DNA from: Hyphomicrobium sp.
GTDB lineage: Bacteria; Pseudomonadota; Alphaproteobacteria; Rhizobiales; Hyphomicrobiaceae
NCBI GenBank assembly: GCA_030148425.1
Contig: JASBTM010000006.1
Span: 62,001-126,000 of the forward strand
Length of the DNA stretch: 64,000 bases
Direction of reading: 5' to 3'
Below, piece after piece: positions 1 through 9,332 of the stretch. Below the pieces are notes generated by a model. It was given only the letters and a program-made list of their open reading frames with translations, was not told the DNA's origin and did not search any database. How positions within the stretch are numbered: the stretch's first letter is position 1; every line of letters starts with the position of its first letter. Position numbers and translations under genes: made by a program.

Positions 1-2
1 CG

Positions 3-866
3 CCGTTCGACGAATGGGACTATGACGGCATCAACGAGCCGATCCTCGCTGACATCGACGTCAAGGGTGAGAAGCGGAAAGTTGCGGTTCACTTCGACCG
101 TAACGGCTTCGGCTACACTTGGGATCGTGTCACGGGTGAACCTCTCGTCGCCGAGAAGTACGACCCCGTCGTGAACTGGGCAACCGGTGTGGATCTCGAC
201 AAGTCGAGCCCTCACTACGGCCGTCCGATCCGCGTTGCGAAGTACTCGACGTTCAAGAACGGCGCGGACTTCAACACGAAGGGCATCTGCCCTGCGGCTC
301 TCGGCTCGAAGGACCAGCAGCCCGCTGCCTTCTCTCCGAAGACAGGTCTGTTCTACGTTCCGACGAACCACGTTTGCATGGACTACGAACCGTTCAAGGT
401 TTCGTATACGGCTGGTCAGCCTTACGTCGGCGCCACGCTGTCCATGTTCCCGGGTCCGGACAAGCCGGAGCGTATGGGTAACTTCATCGCTTGGGACGCT
501 TCTGCTGGCAAGATCGTCTGGTCGAAGCCTGAGCAGTTCTCGGTCTGGTCGGGTGCTCTGACCACGGCTGGCGGCGTTGCCTTCTACGGCACGCTCGAGG
601 GCTACTTCAAAGCTGTCGATCAGAAGGACGGCAAGGAGCTGTTCAAGTTCAAGACGCCTTCGGGCATCATCGGCAACGCTATGACTTACTCGCAAGGCGG
701 TAAGCAGTACGTTGCGGTGTTCTCGGGCGTTGGTGGCTGGGCCGGTATCGGTCTCGCTGCAGGCTTGACCAACCCGACCGATGGTCTCGGTGCCGTCGGT
801 GGTTATGCCGGTCTTTCGGAGTACACGAACCTCGGTGGCTCGCTCACCGTGTTCGCTCTCCCATAG
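3..866 (+). CDS. xoxF: XoxF-type PQQ methanol dehydrogenase, C-terminal part (5' end outside window)
   Basis: Periplasmic quinoprotein that oxidises methanol to formaldehyde or formate; XoxF enzymes use PQQ with a lanthanide ion. The reading frame is open from base 3 to the TAG at 864-866, giving about 287 C-terminal residues. Recognisable stretches are [10 protein letters not shown] near the left edge, [29 protein letters not shown], and the tryptophan-docking propeller motifs around [12 protein letters not shown] and [12 protein letters not shown]. The wording of these blocks matches XoxF rather than MxaF, from memory of both families. The catalytic Asp pair that defines lanthanide use lies upstream and is not visible. 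The downstream cytochrome and XoxJ genes support the call. The GTG at 171 is an internal valine codon, not a start. Confidence 0.95.
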   Translation, partial: PFDEWDYDGINEPILADIDVKGEKRKVAVHFDRNGFGYTWDRVTGEPLVAEKYDPVVNWATGVDLDKSSPHYGRPIRVAKYSTFKNGADFNTKGICPAALGSKDQQPAAFSPKTGLFYVPTNHVCMDYEPFKVSYTAGQPYVGATLSMFPGPDKPERMGNFIAWDASAGKIVWSKPEQFSVWSGALTTAGGVAFYGTLEGYFKAVDQKDGKELFKFKTPSGIIGNAMTYSQGGKQYVAVFSGVGGWAGIGLAAGLTNPTDGLGAVGGYAGLSEYTNLGGSLTVFALP

Positions 867-888
867 GCTTAAGCCAAGACATAAGGGG

Positions 889-919
889 GCCGGCGTGGGG
901 AAACCCGCGCCGGCTCTTT
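889..919 (+). terminator. Hairpin after xoxF
   Basis: GCCGGCGTGGG and CCCGCGCCGGC form a long stem around a GAAA-type loop, followed by TCTTTG. The T-run is short, so it may end only part of the transcripts or protect the xoxF mRNA 3' end while xoxG and xoxJ are read through. Confidence 0.6.
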
Positions 920-1152
920 GCCGTGTAGACGGGGCGCGTGAAAGATGTACGAAAAAACATCTTTCGTGAAAAAGGCACAATCTGCTACCAGGGCGACAAA
1001 TTGCACATATCTCCCGAAGGCGAATGCAACATTATCCAAATATGAGCTCGCCCGATGGCTCGTTAGAACCCCGGCACAGAACCTGGGACTGCTGAAAAAC
1101 TTAAGGGCGGTGGCGACCTACGCGTATCAATCGACAGGAGAAGAGGAACCTC

Positions 1153-1824
1153 GTGAACAAGTTCATTCAGGCACTTGCAGTCGCAACGGTGACTTTCGCG
1201 GCTGCGGGAGTTGCCATTGCTAAGGAACAGACGAACTCGGATAGCAAGCCTGCAGCAGTGCCCGCTGCCAAGCTTATGCAGGTCGCGGAAGACGCGGCTC
1301 CGAACCCCGACGATCCCAACGCCCCGCCGCCAGGCTCGCGCAAGGCTGATGGCACCGCGGTTTATCCGAACCCCGTGAGCGATCTCGCTAAAACGGAAGG
1401 CATCAAATTCGAAGATGCGCGTTATCGCAACAAGGACGGCGATCCCGTTCCCGTCGTGACGAAAGACTTCCAGGTCGACTGGGGCACATGGAACGGTTTC
1501 CGCCGTTACCACGATGCCTGCCACGTCTGCCATGGTCCGAACGCGCTGGGCAGCACCTTCGCGCCGGCGCTCGCCGACTCGCTCAAGACGATGGACTACA
1601 ACACGTTCATCGCGACCGTCTCGAGCGGTAAGAAAGAAAACAAAGGTGGCACTGACTTCGTGATGCCGGCATTCGGCGAAGACAAGAACATCATGTGCTA
1701 CATCGACGACATCTACACGTACATCAAGGCTCGCTCGCTCGGCACCTTACCGCCGGGCCGCCCGAACGGCCGTGAAGACATCTCGCCTGACGCAAAGAAA
1801 GCTGCAGACGATTGCACGGGTTGA
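1153..1824 (+). CDS. xoxG: c-type cytochrome of the XoxF system (four-Cys methanol-related family)
   Basis: Predicted periplasmic electron acceptor for XoxF. The product has 223 residues with a Sec signal peptide (hydrophobic residues about 8-22, AIA before K24). A single haem site CHVCH lies at residues 123-127, and Met171 in MPAFG is the likely distal ligand. Two further cysteines, C182 and C221, give the four-Cys pattern of the methanol-metabolism cytochrome family (TIGR03874 as I recall it). The GTG start is preceded by AAGAGG at 1141-1146. It sits 286 bp after xoxF and about 180 bp before xoxJ, the usual xoxF-G-J order. The linker at residues 45-70 is rich in Pro and Asp. The exact XoxG subtype is inferred from position. 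Confidence 0.88.
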   Translation: MNKFIQALAVATVTFAAAGVAIAKEQTNSDSKPAAVPAAKLMQVAEDAAPNPDDPNAPPPGSRKADGTAVYPNPVSDLAKTEGIKFEDARYRNKDGDPVPVVTKDFQVDWGTWNGFRRYHDACHVCHGPNALGSTFAPALADSLKTMDYNTFIATVSSGKKENKGGTDFVMPAFGEDKNIMCYIDDIYTYIKARSLGTLPPGRPNGREDISPDAKKAADDCTG

Positions 1825-2002
1825 GGCCTGGAAGTTTTCCCAGACCTCATCATATGATGACCTAGCTTCTCGCGTCGGTGTCGCGTGATGCTATCGGAAA
1901 TGTCGGCAAACTGGATCGGGGGGCGGGTCGCGATAGCGGCGTGCCCCCACTCCATATCAGGGGCCGCGACGTTCACGCCGCTATAACAAAAAGGTTACTC
2001 AC

Positions 2003-2971
2003 GTGAGGAAACAAGCGCTCATGAATTTCAGCATTTCGACGCCTGCCTTGGCGTTTGGCATGTTTGCATTAGCCGCCGCGACGTTCTTCGCATTCCCGAG
2101 TTCTTCGAACGCCGCAGACGTCCCCAAGGCAGATCTCGTCAATAGGAAAGAGCTGCGCGTCTGCGCCGATCCGGCCGATCTGCCCTTCTCGAACCAGAAG
2201 GGCGAGGGCTTCGAAAATAAGATTGCCAACATCATCGGCGAGGAGCTGAAACTTCCCGTCGTCTACACTTGGTTTCCCAAGGCAACCGGCTTCGTGCGCA
2301 TGACGCTCAATGCGAAGCGTTGCGACCTCGTCATCGGCTGGGGCCAGGGCGACGACATGGTGCTCAACACCAACGCGATTTATCGCTCCACGACGGCTCT
2401 GATCTACAAGAAGGGCACCGGTCTGGACGGCGTCGAGACGCTCAGTGATCCGCGCTTGCGGGGCAAGACGATCGGCATGCAGCAGGGTTCGGCCGGCGCG
2501 ACGCTTGCCGCGAAATATGGATTGATGGCCAACGTCCACGGCTATCCGATGATCGTCGATCGGAGATACGCCAACCCCGCCGAGGACATGATGAACGACA
2601 TCCGCAAGGGCGACATTGCGGCGGGCATCCTCTGGGGACCGATTGCAGCTTACTGGGCGCAACGGGACGGCGATCCGCTCGTCGTCGTTCCTCTCGTGAA
2701 GGACGCTGGCGCGTCGCGCATTGCCTTTCGCATCACCATGGGAGTCCGCAACGGCGATGATAACTGGAAGCGCACGCTCAACGATGTGATCCGTAAGCGC
2801 CAGGGCGATATCGATAAGGTGCTCCTCGAGTACGGTGTTCCGCTTCTCGTCGATGACGACACCTCGACGGAGATGGTCACGAAGCCGCGAACATCGGCAT
2901 CAGCCGAGTCGCCCGCGACGGGCGGCGCTTCGACGGCAGCGTCGCCTTCACCGGCCGCGCCCACGCCCTGA
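2003..2971 (+). CDS. xoxJ: XoxJ-like periplasmic binding-protein homologue, quinoprotein-associated
   Basis: Family of solute-binding-fold proteins found beside PQQ alcohol dehydrogenases; XoxJ is thought to help activate XoxF. The product has up to 322 residues. The signal peptide has a basic n-region (RK), a hydrophobic core and a cleavage region SSSNAA. The binding fold begins at KELRVCADPADLPFSN, includes the typical DLVIGWGQGDD and GKTIGMQQGS segments, and ends in a low-complexity Ala/Ser/Pro/Thr tail. The GTG at 2003 is preferred because it keeps the basic n-region; the ATG at 2021 is an alternative with GAGG about 12 nt upstream. No permease or ATPase gene is nearby, which fits an accessory role rather than ABC transport. 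Confidence 0.85.
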   Translation: MRKQALMNFSISTPALAFGMFALAAATFFAFPSSSNAADVPKADLVNRKELRVCADPADLPFSNQKGEGFENKIANIIGEELKLPVVYTWFPKATGFVRMTLNAKRCDLVIGWGQGDDMVLNTNAIYRSTTALIYKKGTGLDGVETLSDPRLRGKTIGMQQGSAGATLAAKYGLMANVHGYPMIVDRRYANPAEDMMNDIRKGDIAAGILWGPIAAYWAQRDGDPLVVVPLVKDAGASRIAFRITMGVRNGDDNWKRTLNDVIRKRQGDIDKVLLEYGVPLLVDDDTSTEMVTKPRTSASAESPATGGASTAASPSPAAPTP

Positions 2972-3021
2972 CATCGAGAGTGTTCCGCGGCTCTCGCGGA
3001 TCATCTAAGAGAACTTTCGGG

Positions 3022-3057
3022 CTCTGCCGATCTTCCTTGAGCGGCAGAGTTTTTTTT
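3022..3057 (+). terminator. Rho-independent terminator after xoxJ
   Basis: CTCTGCCG at 3022-3029 pairs with CGGCAGAG at 3042-3049 and is followed by eight T residues. It ends only about 30 nt before the next start codon, so the next gene needs its own promoter or read-through. Confidence 0.85.
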
Positions 3058-3086
3058 GTTGCGGCCATCAACGTAACGAGAGGGCT

Positions 3087-3689
3087 ATGGCGTCCCCGTA
3101 CCGTAAGCTCAGAGACGTTTTGGCGCTTCTCGCCGTTGGCCTCGCGCTCGTCGCGGGACCTGCATTCCTTGTGCGTGCGGAGGATGTTTCGGGACCGTCA
3201 CCTGCGGGTCCGCCGCCTCCCGAGCCCGATACCTATCGTACTGACATGTACCGCTCGCCCGTACCGCTGACGCTCAAAGGCGCGAAGGTGCTTTCAAGTG
3301 CCGATGCGATGCAAGCGTGGTCGGAACATCGCGCGATCTTCATCGACGTCTATCCGCATCCGCCGAAGCCTGCCGGTCTTCCCGCGGGCACGATCTGGCG
3401 TGAGCCTTCGCACATGACGCTCGAAGATGCCGTGTGGCTACCGAACGTCGGCTACGGAGGTCTTTCGCCGGAATACGACGCCTACTTCCGGCGCAATCTG
3501 GCGATGCTGACGAAAGGCGATACGTCGAAGCCGATCGTCTTCTTTTGCCTCCGCAACTGTTGGATGAGCTGGAACGCGGCGAAAAGAGCACTCGGCTACG
3601 GCTACTCAAACGTCGGTTGGTTTCGCGATGGCACTGACGGTTGGCAGGAAATCGGCGGTCTGACGGTCGACGCTCATCCGTTGCCGTGA
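3087..3689 (+). CDS. PQQ-associated CXXCW-motif protein with rhodanese-like domain
   Basis: Exported protein of 200 residues with a signal peptide (LALLAVGLALVAGPAFLVRA), then a rhodanese-like domain. Its active-site loop reads FFCLRNCWMSWNAAKRAL, matching the family named PQQ-dependent catabolism-associated CXXCW motif protein (TIGR03865). Members accompany PQQ dehydrogenase clusters, but their reaction is not established; a redox or sulfur-relay role is a guess from the two cysteines. The ATG follows GAGAGGG. A terminator separates it from xoxJ, yet the order still places it in the methanol oxidation region. A weak CCGG-type hairpin with a T-run at about 3711-3739 may end its transcript. 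Confidence 0.85.
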   Translation: MASPYRKLRDVLALLAVGLALVAGPAFLVRAEDVSGPSPAGPPPPEPDTYRTDMYRSPVPLTLKGAKVLSSADAMQAWSEHRAIFIDVYPHPPKPAGLPAGTIWREPSHMTLEDAVWLPNVGYGGLSPEYDAYFRRNLAMLTKGDTSKPIVFFCLRNCWMSWNAAKRALGYGYSNVGWFRDGTDGWQEIGGLTVDAHPLP

Positions 3690-3934
3690 TTGTCGCTGCA
3701 TAGGTTTGTTAGCCGGGACCGCGGTACGCCGGTTTTTTTCTCCGGCACAATCTGACTTCAATGTGTCGCACCTTTTGGCGGCATGGGCTGGGTTTTTCTT
3801 GCCCAGTCGCGCTTGCGGCGTTCATGCGCAATCCAAATTTGGGTTGTCATAAGAGGAGTTGGGGTGGCGTATTGGGCATCACTGCTTAAATTGGCCGTGC
3901 ACGGCCCGCGTGGGCCGGGAAAACGGGGGACGAC

Positions 3935-5779
3935 GTGACACTGAATGAACTCGCGGTCTTGTTAGCCGCATTAGCACTCGCTGCGCCTTTGGCGCGTTGG
4001 CTCGGCATTGCAGCGGTGCTCGGTTATCTGGTCGCGGGTGTCATTCTAGGACCCTACGGGTTCGGCCGTATGTTCTCGGAGCAGGATGCTGAGCAGGTTC
4101 TGCATTTCGCCGAATTCGGTGTTGTTCTGCTGCTGTTTCTTATCGGCTTGGAACTTCGCCCCAAGCGTCTGTGGGCGATGCGGCAGGCGATTTTCGGTCT
4201 TGGGGCCATGCAGGTCGTTGTGACCGCGCTCGCACTTGCATTCGTCGGCGTCGCCTTCTTCGGAACGCAGTGGCAACCTTCGCTGTTTGCCGGCGCTGCG
4301 TTGGCGTTGTCCTCAACAGCTTTCGCCTTACAGGTCATGGAGGAGAACGGCGAGCTTTCGACACGACACGGACGACTGGGTTTCTCCGTGTTGCTGTTTC
4401 AGGACCTCGCCGCCATTCCGCTTATTGCGCTCGCCCCTTATTTTGCGATCTCGGCCGCGAAGGTCGCACCGGCCATCGACTACATAGCGTTCGCAAAGGG
4501 ACTGGGAACGATCGTTTTGGTGGTCGTGGTCGGACGATATTTGCTCGACGCGCTTCTGCGTATCGTGGCGTTGTCGCGAGTCAAGGAGGCGATGACCGCC
4601 GCCGCGCTGCTGACGGTCGTTGGCGTTACGCTGATCATGGAGTCGGTCGGGCTTTCGGCGTCGCTGGGTGCATTTATTGCTGGCGCGCTTCTGGCCGAGA
4701 GCAGCTACCGTCATGAACTCGAGGCGGACATTGCTCCGTTCGAGGGCCTGTTGCTTGGCATTTTCTTCACGGCCATCGGCATGTCGCTCAATCTTGGACT
4801 GCTGATTTCTGCTCCCATCATCATTCTCTCGGCGACGATCGCGCTTATCGTTGTCAAGTCGATCATTCTCTACCTGCTAGGGCGCTGGCAGGGGCTCGAG
4901 TCGGGGCCGTCGCGCCGCTTGGCGTTTGCGCTTTCTCAGGGTGGAGAGTTTGCCTTCGTCTTGCTGTCGGTCGGACATGCGGCTGGCGTGCTCGGCACCG
5001 GTTCGTCGCAAATCATGGCGGTTATTGTTACGCTCTCGATGGCGATGACGCCGTTGCTTCTCGCACTCGATCGGTTTTTTTCGAAGAAGTCGAAGGTTGC
5101 GATGCGGGCGTTTGATGACCTGCCGGAAAACGACGGCCATGTGGTGATCGCCGGTTTCGGCCGTTTCGGACAGATCGTAGCGCGCGTTCTCCGTGCCAAG
5201 GGCGTACCATTCACCGCATTGGACATCAGCGTCGAGCAGGTGGATTTCGTAAAGCGGTTCGGCAACAAAGCCTTCTACGGCGATGCCAGCCGGCCCGAGG
5301 TGCTCGAAGCCGCGCAGACGGATAAAGCGCGCGCGTTCGTCCTTGCGATCGATGACGTCGAAGCTTCAATGCGCGCCGCTGAAATCGTCAAAACGAACTA
5401 TCCGCACGTGCCGATCTATGCGCGAGCACGCGACCGTATGCACGCTTATCGGCTGCTCGACCTTGGTGTGGCGGCGCTGCGGCGAGAGACATTCCTAGCC
5501 TCGCTCGACCTCACGCGCCTCCTGATGCTCGGACTTGGATATTCCGAACGCGTCGCGAATCGGACCGTGCAGACGTTCCGGGATCACGACGAGCGGCGCC
5601 TCAACGAGGATTACAAGCTCGGGTCCGACGTCGAGAAGCTATTGGAGCGCGCGCGCACGTCGCAAGCGATGCTCGATAAGCTCTTCCGCGAGGACGAGGT
5701 CGAGGAAGCTAAGCTCGCTCAGGCAGAGAAAAGCCAGGCGGAGCCGAAAAAGTCCAAAGCGGGAGTCTTGCCATCGTGA
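3935..5779 (+). CDS. Kef-type monovalent cation:proton antiporter (CPA2) with TrkA-N domain
   Basis: Inner-membrane K+(Na+)/H+ antiporter of 614 residues. The first ~380 residues form the Na_H_exchanger transmembrane bundle, with many Leu/Ile/Val helices beginning at LNELAVLLAALALAAPLARW and the family segment FLIGLELRPKRLW. A cytoplasmic nucleotide-binding TrkA-N domain starts near residue 402 (HVVIAGFGRFGQIVARVLR), as in KefB and KefC. The charged C-terminal tail (KLLERARTSQAMLDKLF) is probably helical. The GTG start is supported by GGGGGA six bases upstream. No KefF or KefG subunit gene is adjacent. It stands alone between the xox region and tkt; substrate ion and gating ligand cannot be read from the sequence. 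Confidence 0.9.
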   Translation: MTLNELAVLLAALALAAPLARWLGIAAVLGYLVAGVILGPYGFGRMFSEQDAEQVLHFAEFGVVLLLFLIGLELRPKRLWAMRQAIFGLGAMQVVVTALALAFVGVAFFGTQWQPSLFAGAALALSSTAFALQVMEENGELSTRHGRLGFSVLLFQDLAAIPLIALAPYFAISAAKVAPAIDYIAFAKGLGTIVLVVVVGRYLLDALLRIVALSRVKEAMTAAALLTVVGVTLIMESVGLSASLGAFIAGALLAESSYRHELEADIAPFEGLLLGIFFTAIGMSLNLGLLISAPIIILSATIALIVVKSIILYLLGRWQGLESGPSRRLAFALSQGGEFAFVLLSVGHAAGVLGTGSSQIMAVIVTLSMAMTPLLLALDRFFSKKSKVAMRAFDDLPENDGHVVIAGFGRFGQIVARVLRAKGVPFTALDISVEQVDFVKRFGNKAFYGDASRPEVLEAAQTDKARAFVLAIDDVEASMRAAEIVKTNYPHVPIYARARDRMHAYRLLDLGVAALRRETFLASLDLTRLLMLGLGYSERVANRTVQTFRDHDERRLNEDYKLGSDVEKLLERARTSQAMLDKLFREDEVEEAKLAQAEKSQAEPKKSKAGVLPS

Positions 5780-6035
5780 GATGGCTTCCGGTTTAGCGAT
5801 TGCGTGCAGATGCGGCCCGGGCGGTGAATGCCGCAGGATAGGGACCTCTCGGGCTTTGCGGGAAGGCCTGTGGGCTAACCTCATGAAATCGCTAAGCCGC
5901 GACCATCTGAGGATGTGGTTTTTTGGCTGGGCACCACTGCTGCGCGCGCGGTAGACGTGGCTTCAATCCCCCGGTAAATGTCCACCACTTTTACGGTACG
6001 CCGGCGGCGCATAAGGAAACGGATACACAACGACA

Positions 6036-8039
6036 ATGACCAAAGCCCAGACCAAGGCGGAAACCACGCCGGCGGCAAACCTGAAAGACATGGCCAACGC
6101 CATCCGCGCGCTTTCCATGGATGCCGTTCAGGCGGCCAACTCCGGTCATCCGGGCATGCCGATGGGAATGGCGGACGTCGCGACGGTACTGTTCACCGAG
6201 GCGTTGAAATTCGACGCGAGCGCGCCGCAGTGGCCGAACCGGGACAGGTTCGTTCTGTCGGCCGGACACGGCTCCATGCTTCTCTATTCACTTCTTTATC
6301 TCACCGGCTATCCGGAAATGACGATCGAGGAGATCAAGAACTTTCGTCAGTTCGGATCGAAGACGGCAGGCCATCCCGAGTACGGCCATGCGCCGGGGAT
6401 CGAGACGACCACGGGCCCGCTCGGCCAAGGCATCGCCAACGCCGTCGGCATGGCGCTCTCGGAAAAGCTGCTCGCCGCGCGCGCTGGCGATGATCTCATC
6501 GATTATCATACCTATGTCATCGCGGGCGATGGTTGCCTCATGGAAGGCATCAGCCAGGAAGCTATCTCGCTGGCGGGCCATCTGAAGCTCGGCAAGCTGA
6601 TCGTCTTCTGGGACGACAACTCCATCACCATCGACGGCGCAACGAGCCTTGCGGTGTCCGACAGCGAAGTCAAACGCTTCGAGGCTTCGGGCTGGAATAC
6701 GGCGCGCGTCGACGGACACGACATGGCCGCGATTTCGGCGGCCATCAAAACAGCGAAAAACGACCCGTCGAAGCCGTGGTTGATCGCTTGCAAAACGCAG
6801 ATCGGGTACGGCTCGCCGAACAAAGCCGGCAAGGCGTCGGCGCACGGAGAGGCGCTGGGCGTCGACGAGATCAAAGCAACCCGCGAGAAGCTCGGTTGGC
6901 CGTATGAGGCCTTTGATGTGCCCGAGCACATCTTGTCGGCTTGGCGCGCAGTCGGTAGCCGTCATGCGAAACTTCGCGGCGAATGGGCAGGGCGCGAAGC
7001 GAAAGCCAGCGGCGACGTAAAAGCGTTGATCTCCGGGCGCGATACGAAAGAGGCCGTCACGAAGGCCATCGCTGCCGCGAAGAAGGATTTCGCGGCCGAT
7101 ACGGCAAAGCGGGCGACGCGCGTCTGGTCTCAGCTCACAATCGAGCGATTGGTACCGGTGTTGCCTGAGCTGATCGGCGGTTCGGCGGATCTCTCCGGAT
7201 CGAACGGCACGCGCACGAAGCATCATGTGTCGGTGACGCCAGAGAATTTCGGCGGCAACTACATTCACTACGGTGTTCGTGAGCATGGTATGGCCGCCGC
7301 GATGAACGGCATTGCGCTGTCTGGCTCGTTCATTCCGTACGGCGGCACATTCCTCGTTTTCGCCGATTACTGTCGTCCGTCTATCCGCCTCTCGGCGCTG
7401 ATGCAGCAGCGCGTCATCTATGTGCTGACGCACGATTCCATCGGCCTCGGCGAAGATGGTCCGACGCACCAGCCGGTCGAACATCTGAGCGCGCTGCGCA
7501 CCATTCCGAACTTGAACGTTTTCCGTCCGGCCGACGGAATAGAGACGGCGGAATGCTGGGAACTGGCGGTCACGACGAAAGACACGCCATCCATTCTGGC
7601 TCTTTCTCGCCAGGGAGTGCCAAACCTTCGGGCTGAAGGTGAGGAGAACTTGAGCGCGAAGGGCGCATACGTGCTGAAGCCGTCGGACGGTCCGCGCGAC
7701 GTCACGTTCATCGCGACGGGTTCGGAAGTCGGACTTGCTGCCGAAGCTGCTGCAACTTTGGCGAAGGACGGGATCAAGGCGGCGGTGGTCTCGATGCCAT
7801 CGTTCGAGCTTTTCCGTGCGCAGCCCGCGAGCTACCGGAACGATGTGTTGGGCGACGCGCCGCGCATCGCTATCGAAGCAGGTATGCCGCAGAGTTGGTA
7901 TGAGTGGCTCCGTCCGTCAGACGTGTTCATCGGCATGCATGGCTTCGGCGCCTCGGCGCCGGCAGCCAAGCTCTATGAACATTTCGGCATCACGACTGCG
8001 CACGCAGTCGAAGCCGCCCGCAAGGCTGTCGAAAAATAG
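6036..8039 (+). CDS. tkt: Transketolase
   Basis: Thiamine-diphosphate enzyme that moves two-carbon ketol units in the pentose phosphate and related pathways, cytoplasmic. The 667 residues match normal length. Visible motifs are [12 protein letters not shown] (about 36-47), the ThDP/Mg motif beginning GDGCLMEG at residue 164 and continuing to [19 protein letters not shown], and the pyrimidine-domain stretch [20 protein letters not shown]. The next gene, pgk, starts 52 nt downstream on the same strand, suggesting cotranscription. In many relatives a glyceraldehyde-3-phosphate dehydrogenase gene lies between the two, but none is present here. The 256-nt region upstream presumably holds the promoter, though I cannot point to clear boxes. 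Confidence 0.97.
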   Translation: MTKAQTKAETTPAANLKDMANAIRALSMDAVQAANSGHPGMPMGMADVATVLFTEALKFDASAPQWPNRDRFVLSAGHGSMLLYSLLYLTGYPEMTIEEIKNFRQFGSKTAGHPEYGHAPGIETTTGPLGQGIANAVGMALSEKLLAARAGDDLIDYHTYVIAGDGCLMEGISQEAISLAGHLKLGKLIVFWDDNSITIDGATSLAVSDSEVKRFEASGWNTARVDGHDMAAISAAIKTAKNDPSKPWLIACKTQIGYGSPNKAGKASAHGEALGVDEIKATREKLGWPYEAFDVPEHILSAWRAVGSRHAKLRGEWAGREAKASGDVKALISGRDTKEAVTKAIAAAKKDFAADTAKRATRVWSQLTIERLVPVLPELIGGSADLSGSNGTRTKHHVSVTPENFGGNYIHYGVREHGMAAAMNGIALSGSFIPYGGTFLVFADYCRPSIRLSALMQQRVIYVLTHDSIGLGEDGPTHQPVEHLSALRTIPNLNVFRPADGIETAECWELAVTTKDTPSILALSRQGVPNLRAEGEENLSAKGAYVLKPSDGPRDVTFIATGSEVGLAAEAAATLAKDGIKAAVVSMPSFELFRAQPASYRNDVLGDAPRIAIEAGMPQSWYEWLRPSDVFIGMHGFGASAPAAKLYEHFGITTAHAVEAARKAVEK

Positions 8040-8091
8040 ACACCTGACCGTCTGAAACACACCCTCAGCGCAATTCGTATTGGTGTTCTGA

Positions 8092-9303
8092 ATGAACCTC
8101 GACAAGCTGAAGACAATCGATGAGATCGACGTTTCCGGAAAGCGCGTCCTCGTGCGTGCCGATCTCAACGTACCTATCAAGGACGGCAGGGTGACGGACG
8201 CGACGCGCCTAGAGCGCGTATTGCCGGGCGTCAAGGCGCTGGCCGATCGCGGCGCGAAGGTCATCGTGATCTCGCATTTCGGCCGGCCGAAGAACGGCCC
8301 GGAGGCCGAGCTTTCATTGAAGCCGATCGCCGAAGCGATGCAGCATCTGCTTGGCCGGCCCGTTGCATTTGGCAGCGACAGCATCGGCGCGGATGCAGAT
8401 AAGACAGTCGGCTCTCTGAAGAACGGCGATGTCGCGCTTCTCGAGAACCTGCGCTTTCACAAGGGCGAAGAGAAAAACGACCCGAAATTTGCGGAAGAGC
8501 TCGCGAAACTCGGCGACATTTTCGTCGGCGACGCATTCTCATGCGCACATCGCGCCCACGCTTCGACCGAGGGACTGACGCACTTTCTCCCGTCTTTTGC
8601 CGGTCCGTTGTTGATGGAGGAAATCAACGCGCTGCGCACGGCACTCGAAAAGCCGCTGCGTCCGACGGCTGCGGTGGTCGGCGGCGCGAAGGTGTCAACG
8701 AAAATTCCGGTGCTGACGAACCTCGTCGCTAAAGTCGACAAGCTGATCATCGGCGGCGGCATGGCAAACACCTTCTTGCAGGCGACCGGTGTGATGGTCG
8801 GCAATTCGCTCGCCGAACCGGAGTTCGACGCGACCGCGCGCGATATCATGACGGAAGCCAAGCGCAAGGGTTGCGAAATTATTCTCCCCGTCGACGCCGT
8901 GATTGCGCGCGAATTCAAGGAAGGCGCGGCAAGTGAGGTCGTCGCCGTCGATAATGTTCCGTTCGACGCGATGATCCTCGATGTCGGCCCCAAGTCGGTC
9001 ACGCGGGTAACGTCGGTGCTCGAAAGTTGCAAAACGCTGCTCTGGAATGGCCCGCTTGGCGCGTTCGAAATTTCGCCGTTCGGCGAGGGCACGTTTGCAC
9101 TGGCTCGCGCGGCAGCGAATTTGACGAAGGCAGGCAAGCTCGTTTCCGTTGCGGGCGGCGGCGATACCGTTGCGGCGCTCAACGCTGCGGGTGTCACCGA
9201 AGACTTCACATATGTCTCGACGGCAGGCGGCGCATTCCTCGAGTGGCTGGAAGGCCGGGAACTGCCCGGCGTCATGGCGCTCGCGCGCGAGAAGGCGAAC
9301 TAA
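8092..9303 (+). CDS. pgk: Phosphoglycerate kinase
   Basis: Cytoplasmic enzyme interconverting 1,3-bisphosphoglycerate + ADP and 3-phosphoglycerate + ATP. In a methylotroph assimilating carbon through C3 acids it would run mainly in the gluconeogenic direction. The 403 residues contain the substrate-binding start RVLVRADLNVPIKDGRV, SHFGRPK, the hinge and nucleotide regions GGAKVSTKI and GPLGAFE, and the C-terminal VAGGGDTVAAL. The ATG at 8092 follows tkt closely, and the gene ends 29 nt before ccdA. No anomalies are seen. Confidence 0.97.
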   Translation: MNLDKLKTIDEIDVSGKRVLVRADLNVPIKDGRVTDATRLERVLPGVKALADRGAKVIVISHFGRPKNGPEAELSLKPIAEAMQHLLGRPVAFGSDSIGADADKTVGSLKNGDVALLENLRFHKGEEKNDPKFAEELAKLGDIFVGDAFSCAHRAHASTEGLTHFLPSFAGPLLMEEINALRTALEKPLRPTAAVVGGAKVSTKIPVLTNLVAKVDKLIIGGGMANTFLQATGVMVGNSLAEPEFDATARDIMTEAKRKGCEIILPVDAVIAREFKEGAASEVVAVDNVPFDAMILDVGPKSVTRVTSVLESCKTLLWNGPLGAFEISPFGEGTFALARAAANLTKAGKLVSVAGGGDTVAALNAAGVTEDFTYVSTAGGAFLEWLEGRELPGVMALAREKAN

Positions 9304-9332
9304 GCTCTCGATGGGCTTTTGAAAGAGGCGGC

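Noticed and set aside
945..1223. 92-codon plus-strand frame between xoxF and xoxG
   Set aside because: It overlaps the xoxG signal peptide in another frame, lacks a ribosome site and has no coherent product.
2003..2971. XoxJ homologue as a true ABC transporter binding protein
   Set aside because: No permease or ATPase gene nearby, and position beside xoxF/xoxG fits the quinoprotein-associated family better.
3711..3739. Possible terminator after the CXXCW gene
   Set aside because: Only a four-base CCGG stem with a T-run; the inner ACCGCGGT palindrome does not join it into one stem, so it is mentioned but not called.
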